The translations under genes were made by a program, and so were the position numbers. The notes beneath the pieces are model-generated. The model did no database searches, was not told the origin of the DNA, and was given only the letters and a program-made list of their open reading frames with translations. This document shows positions 17,687 through 26,547 of a DNA stretch of 64,000 nt, in pieces. The DNA comes from M0108 sp963841065 (lineage in GTDB: Bacteria > Pseudomonadota > Gammaproteobacteria > Chromatiales > Chromatiaceae), in NCBI GenBank assembly GCA_963841065.1, contig CAWJBI010000049.1, positions 1 to 64,000 of the forward strand. The letters run 5' to 3'. Position 1 is the stretch's first letter. Each line of letters starts with the position of its first letter.

Positions 17687-17899
17687 GTGGGCGCCAACAA
17701 GAAGAAGGTCGCCCAGTATCCGCCCCTGGACGATACCGAGGCGCAACGCTACTGGCTCGGTGGCTTTGGCGCCGCCTGGGCCGCCAGCGACGTTAAAACG
17801 CCCCTGGCCGAGGTGCTGGCCGCCGCCCTGGGCGCGCGGGCGGCCCTGCGCGACCAACTGCTTACCCACGGTTCCGGCCACCCCCCGCCACCGGTATGA
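17687..17899 (+). CDS. Small protein resembling ribosome modulation factor
   Basis: 70 residues from GTG 17687; the frame is open back to about 17648 (LIDWFKAGAR) without a start codon. The segment FKAGARVGANKKKVAQYPPL then YWLGGFGAAW is similar in layout to RMF (RGYQAGIAGR...CPYQ...WLGGWREA), though the Cys is absent. The stop overlaps the start of the nuclease gene (ATGA). RMF-like phage or accessory proteins are known, but the match is short, so function is tentative. The 5' end may be truncated. Confidence 0.4.
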   Translation: MGANKKKVAQYPPLDDTEAQRYWLGGFGAAWAASDVKTPLAEVLAAALGARAALRDQLLTHGSGHPPPPV

Positions 17900-18522
17900 A
17901 GGCCGGCGGGCCGCTCGGCGGCCTCGCCGGCCTGCTGCTGGGGCTGGTCCTCCTGGCCCCGGTCACCGCCGCGACGCTGGCGGGGCAAGTGGTGCGCATC
18001 CTCGACGGCGATACCGTCGAGGTGCTCGACGCCACCCAGCACACCCAACGCGTGCGCCTCGGCGGCATCGATGCGCCCGAGAAAACCCAAGCCTTTGGCA
18101 CCCAGGCCAAACAACGCCTGGCGGACCTGGCCGGCGGCCAGGCGGTCAGCGTTGATTGGGAGAAACGCGACCGTATCGGGCGGGTGGTCGGGACACTGCT
18201 CGGCGCTGACCGGGATGTGGGGCTGCAACTGGTGCGCGAAGGCTCCGCCTGGTGGTATCGCGCCTTTGCCGACGAGCAAAGCGCGGTGGATCGCGTGCTC
18301 TACGCGGCCGCCGAGCTGTCCGCCCGGACCGCCCGGCGGGTTCTGTGGGCGGATGCCCACCCCATGGCCCCCTGGGACTACCGCCATCAGCCCGCACCCA
18401 CCCCGCGCGACTTGAGCAACTGTTCTTGCGGGGGCACCCATCTCTGCACCGGCAGCCGCGGCGGTCGGTTCTGCGTTACCCCCTCCGGGGCCAAGCGCTA
18501 CGCCGCCCGCGCCACGCCGTGA
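17896..18522 (+). CDS. Secreted thermonuclease-family protein
   Basis: 208 residues. A signal peptide (LGGLAGLLLGLVLLAPVTAA) is followed by the SNase core: VVRILDGDTVEVL, RVRLGGIDAPEKTQ and RDRIGRVVGTLL, giving the Arg/Glu/Arg catalytic set. A C-terminal extension has a Cys-rich stretch (NCSCGGTHLCTGSRGGRFC) of the kind seen on some proteobacterial SNases. It is exported, in contrast to the phage-operon SNase at 9691. It overlaps the RMF-like ORF by 4 bp. Confidence 0.82.
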   Translation: MKAGGPLGGLAGLLLGLVLLAPVTAATLAGQVVRILDGDTVEVLDATQHTQRVRLGGIDAPEKTQAFGTQAKQRLADLAGGQAVSVDWEKRDRIGRVVGTLLGADRDVGLQLVREGSAWWYRAFADEQSAVDRVLYAAAELSARTARRVLWADAHPMAPWDYRHQPAPTPRDLSNCSCGGTHLCTGSRGGRFCVTPSGAKRYAARATP

Positions 18523-18902
18523 GGGTAGGGCGCGCGGGCGGTGTGCCGGTATTTCTGGGTGTCGTGGTCTGGTATGCGGTGGCAAACCCTACCGAACGGC
18601 GCGATGAACATGGGCAACGCGAGACCGGGGTTGCAATAGAAGGCGCTGCTTCGCCATGACCGTTGCCGCGTGAGTGGGGGAGACCGCCAGTAGGCGCTGT
18701 TGGCCTGCCGAAAACCGGGTGGGCTGAAGTAGCTTGCTAATCGGGTGCAACCCTGACGAGACGAGCACGCGAAGTCGATCAACTTCCGTCAGGGATTAAG
18801 TATTACGTCCCCTCGTTTGCTCGGTCCCCTATGGTTCTCCCCGTATTTCTCGGCCGCGGCGACCGCGGCGGGCAAGGGGCGTGAGGGCCCGGCGGCCCGG
18901 AC
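18523..18902. repeat. Intergenic repeat and inverted repeat
   Basis: The stretch 18650-18745 is a diverged copy of 21462-21556 (shared words ATGACCG, GCCGCGTG, GACCGCCAGTA / AACCGCCAGTA, GCCTGCCGAAAA, GACTGAAG / GGCTGAAG). At 18751-18795 CCCTGACG and CGTCAGGG face each other across about 28 bases. No gene is seen. The two copies bracket the Enzyme I-like gene. Confidence 0.6.
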
Positions 18903-21080
18903 TCAAGTGATCGGGCCAAAGGACAGGAGCCGCCGCACCTCGATGGCGTTGCGCTTGCCCAGTGCGCTCTTCGCCAGGGACTGGGCCCGGTCGAGGGTCA
19001 GGTCGCGGATCACGCGACGGACCCGGGCGGCGAAGAAGGGGCTCAAGCTGAGCTCCGTCACCCCGATGCCGAGCAGGAAGGGGACAATGACAGGATCCGC
19101 TGCCGCTTCACCGCACAGGGTCAAGGGGACACCGCGCTTGCGGGCGGTCTGAACAACCTGCTCGGTCACCCGCAGGACGGTCGGGTGGAGGAAGGCCGCC
19201 ACCGCGTCCTGGCATGCCGCGCCGCGGTCCATGGCCAGTATGGCATGACTCAGGTCGTTGGTGCCGAGGCTGAGGAAATCGGCGATCTCCAGCAGCTCAC
19301 CGATGCGGAAAGCGGCGGCCGGCGTTTCGATCATGGCGCCGACCGGGACCTGCTCCGCGCAGCCTTCGGCGGCGAGTGCCTCGGCCAAGAGGTCGCACGC
19401 CTCCCGCAGGTCCAGGGGGCCCATGACCATCGGAAACAGCACCCGGATATTGCCCCGCCGGGCCGCGCGGGCGATGGCCCGCAGCTGGGTCCGAAACAGG
19501 GTGCCCTCGGCGAGCGAATAGGCCAGGCCCCGCAGGCCCGATGCCAGGGCCGGATCACTCCCGCCCGCGGCGAACCGGGGAATCTTGTCGCCCCCCAGGT
19601 CCATGGTCCGCACGACCACCGGCCGCGGATAGAGCATGGCCGCGACCTCATCCAAGGCCGCGGTCTGAGATGCGAGGTCCGGCGGACGGGCGGCGTCGAG
19701 GAACATGAACTCGGAGCGGAAGAGACCCACTCCTTTCAGTCCATGCTCCCGGACCATGACGGCTTCGTCCGGGTGGGCGATATTGGCGTGCAGCCCGACC
19801 TCGTGTCCGTCGCGGGTGACGCAGCGCAGCGCCGGGCCCTCGGTCTCGGGATCGAGCGCGCTGGAGCGCGCCTTGCGCGCGGCAAAGCGGGCACCTTGAG
19901 CCGACGTGGGGGCGACGGTGACCGTGCCCTGGTCCGCATCCACCAGGAGATGCACCCCCGAGGCTAACGCCGAGCCGGCCCCCTTGATGTCGCACACGGC
20001 GGGAATGCGCTTGAGCCGTGCCAGGATGGCGACGTGGGAGGCGGGCCCGGTGCGCTCGGTGACGATAGCCGCCACGTTGTGGAAATCCATTTGCAGCGCA
20101 TCCGAGAGCAGGATCTCGTCGGCGACGACGACCGCCCCCGGCGGGAGCGCGGCCAAAGCGTGCATCGCGCCCGGGGCTCGGTCGGCGAGATGGCGCAGAA
20201 TCTGGCGGCCGAGGTCGCGGATGTCCGCGCTGCGCGCCGTCAGATAAGATTGGTCCAGGGACTGGAGCCGTTGCTCCAGTTGGCTGATCTCGCCGACCAC
20301 GGCCCCGCGGGCGTCGAGCCGCTCCTCCTGGATGTGCCGTCGGCACTCGGCGGCGAAATAGGGGTCGCTCACCATGGCCAGGCGGACCTCGGCCAGCTCG
20401 ACACCCTCCGGCCATTCCTCGCCATAGCGCGTGCGGGTCTCCTCGAGCTCGCGAGCGCAAGCCGCCAACGCGCGATCGAGGCGGTTCAGCTCCCCCCCGA
20501 TCTCGGCCTCGCCCAGCACCGCGACGACGTGAGGAGGGTCGAGATCGCCCCGATAGACGAAGGCGACCCCCTCCGCCAGCCCGGGAGACACGGGCCGCCC
20601 TTGGAGGGTAGTGCCCGCGCTGCGGGTAAAGGCCCGCAGATGTTCCATCGCTTCGTCCTTGGCGGAGATGGCGCTGCGCATCTGGCGGGCCTGCTCGCCT
20701 TGCCGCCGCACCAAGGGCACGTAGAACGCCAGCACGCAAGACTCCACCACCGCGTTGACGAGATCCACAGGCCAGGGGTCGGGCACCTGCCAGATCCCGT
20801 AGTACCACACCCGCACCAGCGGCATGCCGATCGACAGGAAGTAGGCGAGCCGGGGTCGCCCCATCCAGGCCGCCACCGCGACGGGCACCAGAAAGCCGAG
20901 TGGGAAGTGGAACTCCTGTCCGACGGCGAAGTCCAGGACCAGGGCTCCGAGGGCCAATACCAGGGTCGCCGCCAACGGATGCGCCCTAACCGTCCGCCGC
21001 ACCAGCCGATCTACCGAGGCAAAAGGCCAGGGTCCCCATGGGTCACCCCATCGCCGGGCCCTCGCCGCACGCTCAACCAT
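18903..21080 (-). CDS. Membrane-anchored PTS Enzyme I-like phosphotransferase
   Basis: About 725 residues from the chosen Met (an in-frame Met at 21140 is also possible). The N-terminal ~130 residues hold three to four membrane segments (LAATLVLALGALVLDFAVG, FPLGFLVPVAVAAWMG, VNAVVESCVLAFYVPL) and then a coiled coil (QGEQARQMRSAISAKDEAME). The rest is PEP-utilising Enzyme I: N-domain, swivelling domain with phospho-histidine (TGPASHVAILAR), and PEP-binding barrel (GLFRSEFMFL, VVVRTMDLGGDK, PVGAMIETPAAA, FLSLGTNDL, LCGEAAADP). Ordinary Enzyme I is soluble and lacks the membrane part. No HPr or EII gene is adjacent, so a regulatory phosphorelay role is plausible but inferred. Confidence 0.8.
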   Translation of the reverse strand: MVERAARARRWGDPWGPWPFASVDRLVRRTVRAHPLAATLVLALGALVLDFAVGQEFHFPLGFLVPVAVAAWMGRPRLAYFLSIGMPLVRVWYYGIWQVPDPWPVDLVNAVVESCVLAFYVPLVRRQGEQARQMRSAISAKDEAMEHLRAFTRSAGTTLQGRPVSPGLAEGVAFVYRGDLDPPHVVAVLGEAEIGGELNRLDRALAACARELEETRTRYGEEWPEGVELAEVRLAMVSDPYFAAECRRHIQEERLDARGAVVGEISQLEQRLQSLDQSYLTARSADIRDLGRQILRHLADRAPGAMHALAALPPGAVVVADEILLSDALQMDFHNVAAIVTERTGPASHVAILARLKRIPAVCDIKGAGSALASGVHLLVDADQGTVTVAPTSAQGARFAARKARSSALDPETEGPALRCVTRDGHEVGLHANIAHPDEAVMVREHGLKGVGLFRSEFMFLDAARPPDLASQTAALDEVAAMLYPRPVVVRTMDLGGDKIPRFAAGGSDPALASGLRGLAYSLAEGTLFRTQLRAIARAARRGNIRVLFPMVMGPLDLREACDLLAEALAAEGCAEQVPVGAMIETPAAAFRIGELLEIADFLSLGTNDLSHAILAMDRGAACQDAVAAFLHPTVLRVTEQVVQTARKRGVPLTLCGEAAADPVIVPFLLGIGVTELSLSPFFAARVRRVIRDLTLDRAQSLAKSALGKRNAIEVRRLLSFGPIT

Positions 21081-21140
21081 GGGTACCTCGCGCGACGGTG
21101 CAGGCCACGGCAAAGACCGCCGGGACAGCAGCGGTCGCAA

Positions 21141-22303
21141 GCGCAGGGCCTAGCAGCCGACTGGCCGACGTAAATGTCCCGAGAGCCGCGCCTGCGACGC
21201 TAGCGACGCGCAGGGGTCGCACGCTGCGCTCTCCCCAGCGGAAGCTGGGTAAATCGGCACAAAGGGACGAAAACTCTCGTAGGTGTTCGAGCATTTTCTC
21301 GGGCATGGAATCCATGCTGATGGCAGATAAGGAATAATGATTAGGGGTGGCGGCCAGACGCAGCGGCGCATGAGGTGCCAGCACACCCGGGTAGCGGTGG
21401 TGGTGCCAGCGCGGCGGCGGCATCAGGGCGCCGCGACGCTTGAGGGCTGCGGTGCTGCACATCGCCATGACCGATGCCGCGTGGGTGGGTGAACCGCCAG
21501 TATGCGCTGTTTGCCTGCCGAAAAGGGGGTGGACTGAAGAAGCTTGTAAATCAGGAGGGCCCTTGCTGGCAACGTAGCGGCGGAGAGTCCGAACCGCGGC
21601 CCGGCCGTGCCGGCGCATCCGCCCGTGACCCCGCCCCGCCGCCCCGCCCAGCACGTCGCTCCCTGCTCCTGGCTGGCGCTTCCGGCTTTGCAGCCATCTT
21701 TGGTACTCGCCCAGGGCGCTGCGCTCGTCGCTGCGGGAATAAAGTACTGCGTAGGGCAGCGCGGGCGGCATAGCCCGCACGGCCACCAGATCCAGAGATA
21801 GCCGTCCATGGCGGGACGGGCGTCCTACCTGGTGTCCCGCCTGCGCCATCCCTGACTCCGGGCCACGACCTGAAAAATGCCATTCCCCCTGGCCCCGGCC
21901 CCGTCGGCACCCGCACCCCTAACCCCTGTCGGACCCTCGGGGTCGGCGCCGTCGCTTGCCCGGTACCGGGAAAGGCGCTAGATTCAGAGCATCCTACCCT
22001 TCTCCTGGCCACGCCAGCCCCGCGGCCTTAGGTTCAACCGCAAGCGGAAAGAAGCAGCGTGCACGAACTATGAAGCGCATAAGGCCCCCTAGCCGAGGGG
22101 GTCTCGCGGCAGCCAAGGGAGCCTTGAGCGCGGTACTGTCGCGTTGCGGCAGCAGCGGTAACCCCCCTTGCCCCGCCGCGTTCTGCAGGGGGTGTCGCCC
22201 ATGTGGGGTCCACTCGCAGAGAGCGGGCACGGCACCCTGCGTGGCAAGAGGTGACAAGCGAGCGGTGCCGTCCAGACAACGACCGTCACCGCCGGAGACT
22301 GCA
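21141..22303. repeat. Intergenic region with dispersed repeats
   Basis: 21462-21556 repeats 18650-18745. 21756-21876 repeats 17034-17155 at roughly 85% (CAGCGCGGGCGGCATAGCCC, then GATAGCCGTCCATGGCGGG, then GGTGTCCCGCCTGCGCCATC). The remainder is GC-rich and shows no gene. At 22079-22108 GGCCCCCTAGCC and GAGGGGGTC could pair. A purine-rich site (CGCCGGAGACTGCA) precedes the gene at 22304. Confidence 0.6.
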
Positions 22304-22903
22304 ATGAACTATCGCACCGTCAACCGCATCTGGCAGTCGGCAACGCTTTTCCTCGCGCCGCCGCTCATCGTGCTCCTCGTCTGGTTCAAGCCGGAGATGG
22401 ATCTCTACCAGTGGCTCCTGTGCCTGCACCTGCCCTTGCTCATGCTCCACGAGGCCGAGGAATACGTGCTGGCGCCCGTGGGGTTCAAGGAGTTCTTTAA
22501 CCTCAAGACCCCCTTCGGCTCGCGGACCGACCCCGACTTCCCGCTGGATGACGCCTACGTCTTCCAGGTCAATATCCTGATCGCTTACCCGATCGTGATC
22601 CTGGGCGCCCTCCTGGCCGGCGTGGCGCCCTGGCTCGGTTTCGCGATGATCTGGTTCGAGCTGGTCATCAATAATGCGACGCACACCATCATCTTCCAGG
22701 GGGACAAACCGGCGTACAACCCCGGGCTCCTCACCAACTCCTTCCTGCTCTTGCCCTACGGCATGGTCACGCTGCTGGTGGCGACGGGGTTTTTCACCCC
22801 GCTCGATTGGGTGCTGTCACTCGTTATCGGCATCGGGGTCGCCGCCATGCTCGGCCTCAAGACCCGCCGCCGGTTGGCGAGCCGCAAGCCGTCGGCGGTG
22901 TGA
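22304..22903 (+). CDS. HXXEE domain membrane protein
   Basis: 199 residues with five to six membrane segments and the diagnostic HEAEE near residue 50 (LLMLHEAEEYVLAPVGF), followed by DDAYVFQVNILIAYP, ELVINNATHTIIF and NPGLLTNSFLLLPYG; these are conserved features of the HXXEE family. The start ATG 22304 has GGAGA 8 bases upstream; the open frame extends far upstream only through repeat sequence. Function of the family is not established. Confidence 0.75.
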   Translation: MNYRTVNRIWQSATLFLAPPLIVLLVWFKPEMDLYQWLLCLHLPLLMLHEAEEYVLAPVGFKEFFNLKTPFGSRTDPDFPLDDAYVFQVNILIAYPIVILGALLAGVAPWLGFAMIWFELVINNATHTIIFQGDKPAYNPGLLTNSFLLLPYGMVTLLVATGFFTPLDWVLSLVIGIGVAAMLGLKTRRRLASRKPSAV

Positions 22904-23036
22904 GCCGGACCGAGACCGTGGCGGTTTATCCGGCGGAATCTTGACACGGATCAACGCACCAGGGTTGCAAGGCAGCGACGACTGCGAGACTGCCAAGGGA
23001 TGCCGGGTAGTCGGCTGTATGCGGCTGTATTTGGTC

Positions 23037-23127
23037 TAATACCTAGCGGCCCGTGGCCAACAGCACCCCAGGATCATAACGCGGCCTAGCCCACCACTGG
23101 CCCGTCTCGATCTGGAACGCGTTGGAG
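23037..23127 (+). other. Cassette leader (attI-like), copy B
   Basis: Starts TAATACCTAGCGGCCCGT and ends GGAACGCGTTGGAGC. It is related to 13493-13559 at both ends, with a longer middle. It precedes a two-gene unit (23168, 23558) that is closed by an attC-like left half at 24011. It is therefore interpreted as the left border of a second cassette-type insertion. Confidence 0.45.
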
Positions 23128-23167
23128 CGCAAGCAACTTACTACCACCCACACCCAGGAGACTGTTA

Positions 23168-23539
23168 ATGCTTGAAATTCAGCCACTCGATGAAACCGTC
23201 CCCATTTTTCAACAACTGGGAGCGGAAGTGTCGCCGGTTGTTCTCGTCAACATCTTCAAGGTCGCCGCGTCGGACATTCCAGCACTGCTCGAGGCGTGGG
23301 AGGCGGATGCCAATTGGATGAAGCTGCAGCCAGGGTATATCTCAACGCAGTTACATCGAGGCATCGCGGACAGCACGGTCTTCATGAACTACGCCGTGTG
23401 GGAATCGACCGCTCTCTTTAGCGCCGCTTTCAACCATCCCGACTTCAAGAAGGCGCTGGAGCACTACCCCGCTTCCGCCATCGCCTCGCCGCATCTCTTC
23501 AGTCGGCTGACGGTGCCGAATCTTTGTGTCGGCCCATAG
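23168..23539 (+). CDS. Antibiotic biosynthesis monooxygenase (ABM) domain protein
   Basis: 123 residues, dimeric alpha-beta barrel type: VVLVNIFKVAASDIPALLEAW, FMNYAVWESTALFSAAF and a central W-M-K-L-QPGYISTQLH, the usual ABM pattern. CAGGAG lies 8 bases before the ATG. It is followed 18 bp later by a small membrane-protein gene. Could act on reactive or quinone-like compounds, but no substrate can be read from sequence. Cassette-like context (leader upstream, attC-like sequence after the pair). Confidence 0.75.
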   Translation: MLEIQPLDETVPIFQQLGAEVSPVVLVNIFKVAASDIPALLEAWEADANWMKLQPGYISTQLHRGIADSTVFMNYAVWESTALFSAAFNHPDFKKALEHYPASAIASPHLFSRLTVPNLCVGP

Positions 23540-23557
23540 CAATCAGGGTTAAATGTC

Positions 23558-24016
23558 ATGCCAAAGCAGATACATTTCATCGCTGGCTTGCTGGCAACCC
23601 TGACCATTGCCACCTTCTTCCTGGCAACGCTGGGGGTGGAGCTGTTTGGAACGCACGAGGCCGTTGCGGGGGTGAAATCCTGGATTGTCATGCCCGGTTT
23701 GTTCATTCTGGTGCCTGCGCTAGCAGCGACCGGTGGCAGCGGCTGGTTCCTGTCCAAGTCACGACAAGGGCGATTAGTCGAGGCCAAGAAGCAGCGCATG
23801 CCTTTCATTGCCGCCAATGGTCTTCTGGTCATGATCCCCTGCGCCATTGTCCTCAACCATTGGGCGGCTGCCGGGACTTTCGACACCACTTTCTATGGCG
23901 TACAAGCATTGGAACTCTTGGTTGGCGCGGTGAACCTCACGCTGATGGGTATGAACATCCGTGACGGTCTGAAAATGAGCGGGAGGCTGCGCCCCAGCCA
24001 AAAAGTGGCGGTCTAA
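23558..24016 (+). CDS. Four-helix membrane protein, unknown function
   Basis: 152 residues: helices at IAGLLATLTIATFFLATLG, WIVMPGLFILVPALAATGG, FIAANGLLVMIPCAIVL and LELLVGAVNLTLMGMN. A basic loop (KSRQGRLVEAKKQRM) follows helix 2. Family not named with confidence. The TAA stop lies in GTCTAAC, the left core of an attC-like site. Likely co-transcribed with the ABM gene. Confidence 0.65.
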   Translation: MPKQIHFIAGLLATLTIATFFLATLGVELFGTHEAVAGVKSWIVMPGLFILVPALAATGGSGWFLSKSRQGRLVEAKKQRMPFIAANGLLVMIPCAIVLNHWAAAGTFDTTFYGVQALELLVGAVNLTLMGMNIRDGLKMSGRLRPSQKVAV

Positions 24017-24071
24017 CCCGGCAGTCCACGCGGGCGCTGCGCGATAGTGCCGCGCAGCGCTGGTAACTTCC
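24011..24071 (+). other. attC-like site 5, right end missing
   Basis: The left core GTCTAAC (24011-24017) fits RYYYAAC and contains the stop of the upstream gene. Inner arms GCGCTGCGCG and CGCGCAGCGC pair perfectly. GGTAACTTCC follows as expected for the right arm, but the terminal GTTRRRY is absent. Like attC2, it is a site cut at the right side. Confidence 0.6.
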
Positions 24072-25357
24072 ACCTCGATTCCGCCACCCATGGCGTGGGT
24101 GCGCGGCGTTGCAACCGCACCCAACGTCTGGTCCAACGGGCCAACGGCACACAAGAGCACCCCAAACCGGGGCGGCTTGGCGGTCGTCGCCCCTGGCCGA
24201 CCTCAGCGCGGCGGCGGGCAAATCATTACCGCTTCGGGTCCTATGCCCCTAGCTAGCCCTTCACCTCCCTGTGACAGCCCCGCCATCCCTGGCGGGAAGC
24301 AGGCACCGCCCGGTCGCGGCTTCGGGGTCAGTGCGGGACAGGGGAGGGGCAAATAACCCCACCCCTGCCCGCCGTCGCCATCGCACCGGAGAGCCCGGGG
24401 CGTGGCCCCCGAATAGGGGCCCACCGTCGCGGCTTCGCAGGTCCTGGCAGGGCAGGGGAGCGGTCAGTAGCCCGCACCCCTGCCTGCTGGCGGTGTCGGG
24501 CTGGCCGGCCCTGGCCATGGCCCGCGAATAGCGGCCCATCATTCCTCGACGCTCCGCCCTCGCGCCTCGGCAGTAGCCGGGCGCGCAGGCTGCGCCGTGC
24601 CCGGGTCCGTCCGGGCAAGAGCCGTCCATGGCAAAGATGCGGCGGCATCCTGCCCCCGCAGGATCGCGGCTTGAGCGCTGGCGCCCAATGGCCCGGCCCG
24701 CCAACGGCCAGCACGGCGCCCGGGAGGGTCGCAAGCTCCCCACCCGGGCTTGCGCTGGCCATCGTCGGGCCTGCACCGCTCCAGCTTCGGGCTCGGGGTG
24801 GCACGGGTCCCGGTCCAGCCTCTCGGGGCCAGGGTCGCGGCACACAACGCCGCCACCCTGGCCCCTTCGGCTGGCCCTGCATCGTGGGGTTGGCTAGGCC
24901 GTAGGCCGTCCTGGCAAGACTGCGCGCCATCCCTGGCTTGCGAAGAGGGCTCGTCGCGCACCCCTTTCCCATGCCGGCACTTCGCCCTGCCCAAAGAGTA
25001 CCCCATGGCCTGGGGCTCCATTCCGTCTCCAAATAAAAAAAACGCTTATTTGGATTTGGTTTTGTGTTTTTTTATTTTCCGACTGCACTCCGCCCCAGTC
25101 CACGGGGTACCGAAGAGGCAGGGCGAAGCGTCGGCATGGGAATAAAAGGGGTCGGTATGCGCACCCAGCAGGTTTTGTGCTGCGCAACCTAAGATTTTGA
25201 TCGCCCCCCCCGCCCCCTCCGGGGGAGCAGGGCTCGCATCAGCATGGGCGGGGCCTGCGGCGGGCGCGAGGGGGCTCTGGTGGCCTCCTGGGGCGCCTTC
25301 CGGGGGTTGCTGGCGGCTTGCAGCCTATTCCATCCGCCTGTTTTAACAGTTATTTAC
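24072..25357. repeat. GC-rich noncoding repeat region
   Basis: No gene recognised. At about 24312-24380 and 24425-24490 a unit starting GTCGCGGCTTCG and running through CACCCCTGCC is duplicated. GAGCCGTCCATGG occurs at 24618 and GGCTTGCGCTGGCC at about 24747, both words from the 15.5-17.6 kb array. The C/G-tract hairpin recurs at 25191-25228 (AAGATTTTGAT followed by C-runs then GGGGG). A complementary pair (CCGGCACTTCGCCCTGCC and a near reverse copy at 25112-25135) brackets an AT-rich stretch at 25032-25080. Confidence 0.5.
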
Positions 25358-25385
25358 TTGTTAATAGCGCAATATGCGCTATAAT
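25358..25385 (+). promoter_or_regulatory. Promoter with embedded operator
   Basis: TTGTTA (25358-25363) and TATAAT (25380-25385) are spaced by 16 bp. The spacer is filled by the near-palindrome AGCGCAATATGCGCT (25366-25380), which overlaps the -10 box. The same 15-mer lies at 28355-28369 and in reverse at 28446-28460. This is the layout of a repressor-controlled promoter. It would drive the GC-rich genes from 25477 on. Confidence 0.65.
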
Positions 25386-25476
25386 TACAGGTAACGGGGG
25401 CTTGCCCTCGGGGCGGGGCCGGGGGGCCCCACCGGCCGGGCGGTCTCCCGGTCTCTGGTCGCTTGTGGGGGTTGCC

Positions 25477-25857
25477 GTGTCTAGTTCCTCTTTCGCTTCT
25501 CGCTTCTTTTCGGTGCCGGCGCGGTTTAACGGGCGCGTCGTGGCGCGCCTGCATGGCGCGACTCGGTCGGTCTGGGCTTGGCGGGCGCCTCGTGCGGGTC
25601 AAGCGCCCTCGCCGGCCTGCGTCTTTTGGCCAGTCGGTGATATGGCCTCCGCGGCTGGGCTGGCGTTGGCCGCGGGTGCTATCGGTTGCCGGGTGTGGGT
25701 TAAGCCTGCGGAGTCGTGCGCGGTGTTCGCGTCTGGCCCGCTCGCCGGCTTTGCGTCTGGCCCGGTCGTCAAGATTGAGCTGGCCCCGCGGTTGTCCGCC
25801 GCCGCCGCTCGTCGCGCCCTGCTGGCGCGGTGGCTGGGTCTCGTGCCGTCCAAATAG
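25477..25857 (+). CDS. Hypothetical protein, operator-controlled
   Basis: 126 residues from GTG 25477. The start is supported by TGGGGGTTGCC directly upstream, which also precedes the next gene's start at 25908. Sequence: SSSSFASRFFSVPARFNGR, then ACVFWPVGDMASAAGLALAA and VVKIELAPRLSAAAARRALL. No known domain recognised. It is rich in Ser, Ala, Arg and Val with G/T-rich codons (strong plus-strand G+T skew). Operon with the SLOG-like gene is likely (51 bp gap). Confidence 0.45.
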   Translation: MSSSSFASRFFSVPARFNGRVVARLHGATRSVWAWRAPRAGQAPSPACVFWPVGDMASAAGLALAAGAIGCRVWVKPAESCAVFASGPLAGFASGPVVKIELAPRLSAAAARRALLARWLGLVPSK

Positions 25858-25907
25858 GGTCTTTGCCTGGCCCGGCTGGGTGGCCGGGCCTTTACCTGGG
25901 GGTTGCC

Positions 25908-26493
25908 ATGTTTGATGTTCGTACGGTTTTTGGGGTCTGGCCGGCTGGCGGTGGGTGGTTCGCGTGACCTCGCCGGACCGGGCGCCTTCGCTTTCCTGGT
26001 GGATCTGGCCGCCGCTTGGCAGCTTGCCGGGCGCCGATTGGGAGTGGGTTGCTCCGTTGGCGCGGATGCCCTGGCCCTGCGCGGCCTGGTGTCGCCACGG
26101 CTGGCGGATGTCTTCGCGATTTGCTCGCCGGTCGGGTCGGGCGCCTGGTCGGGGACTGCGCTTGCGGATGTGCTCGCCGCTCATCGCGGGGGGCCTTGTG
26201 TCCGTGGCTCGCGGGTGGCCCGTCCCGCCCTGGCTCTGTCCGCTCGTCTGGCCTCCCGCTCGCGCGCCCTGGCGTTGCACTCCGCCGCCGGTTGTCTGGT
26301 TGCCGTGTCGTCCGCCCGCTCGCCGGGGTCTTTAGTCCTGGCGGGCGCTGTTGCCGCGCGTCGCCTCCCTGTGGTGGCGCTCGCCTGCGGTTTCCCCTGG
26401 TACTGCCTGCCGCCCCTGGCGCCGGGTGGCTACTGGCGCCGGCTGGCACGGATGGCGGCGTTGTCGCCGCCCTATGGTTGCTCGGGCAAATGA
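25908..26493 (+). CDS. SLOG/DprA-like Rossmann protein (homopolymer frameshift near 25925)
   Basis: ATG 25908 follows GGGGGTTGCC, but its frame stops after 19 codons; removing one T from the run at 25924-25928 joins it to the long frame (LAVGGSRDLAGPGAFAFL). The pattern V-GGSR-x-L, then GRRLGVGCSVGADALAL, then ARLASRSRALALHSAAG and SPGSLVLAGAVAARRLPVVA fits the SLOG superfamily (nucleotide or DNA binding, DprA/LOG-like). A diverged second copy lies at 27384. Unusual G/T-rich composition. Role unknown; some SLOG proteins act as nucleotide sensors in defence systems. Confidence 0.55.
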
Positions 26494-26547
26494 TCGCCCT
26501 TCACTATTGCCCGCCCTGGCGGGCGGGTTTCTCGGGAGCTAGCAAAC

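Noticed and set aside
18751..18795. Inverted repeat as an IS end or terminator
   Set aside because: The arms are only 8 bp with a long loop, no T-run and no transposase alongside.
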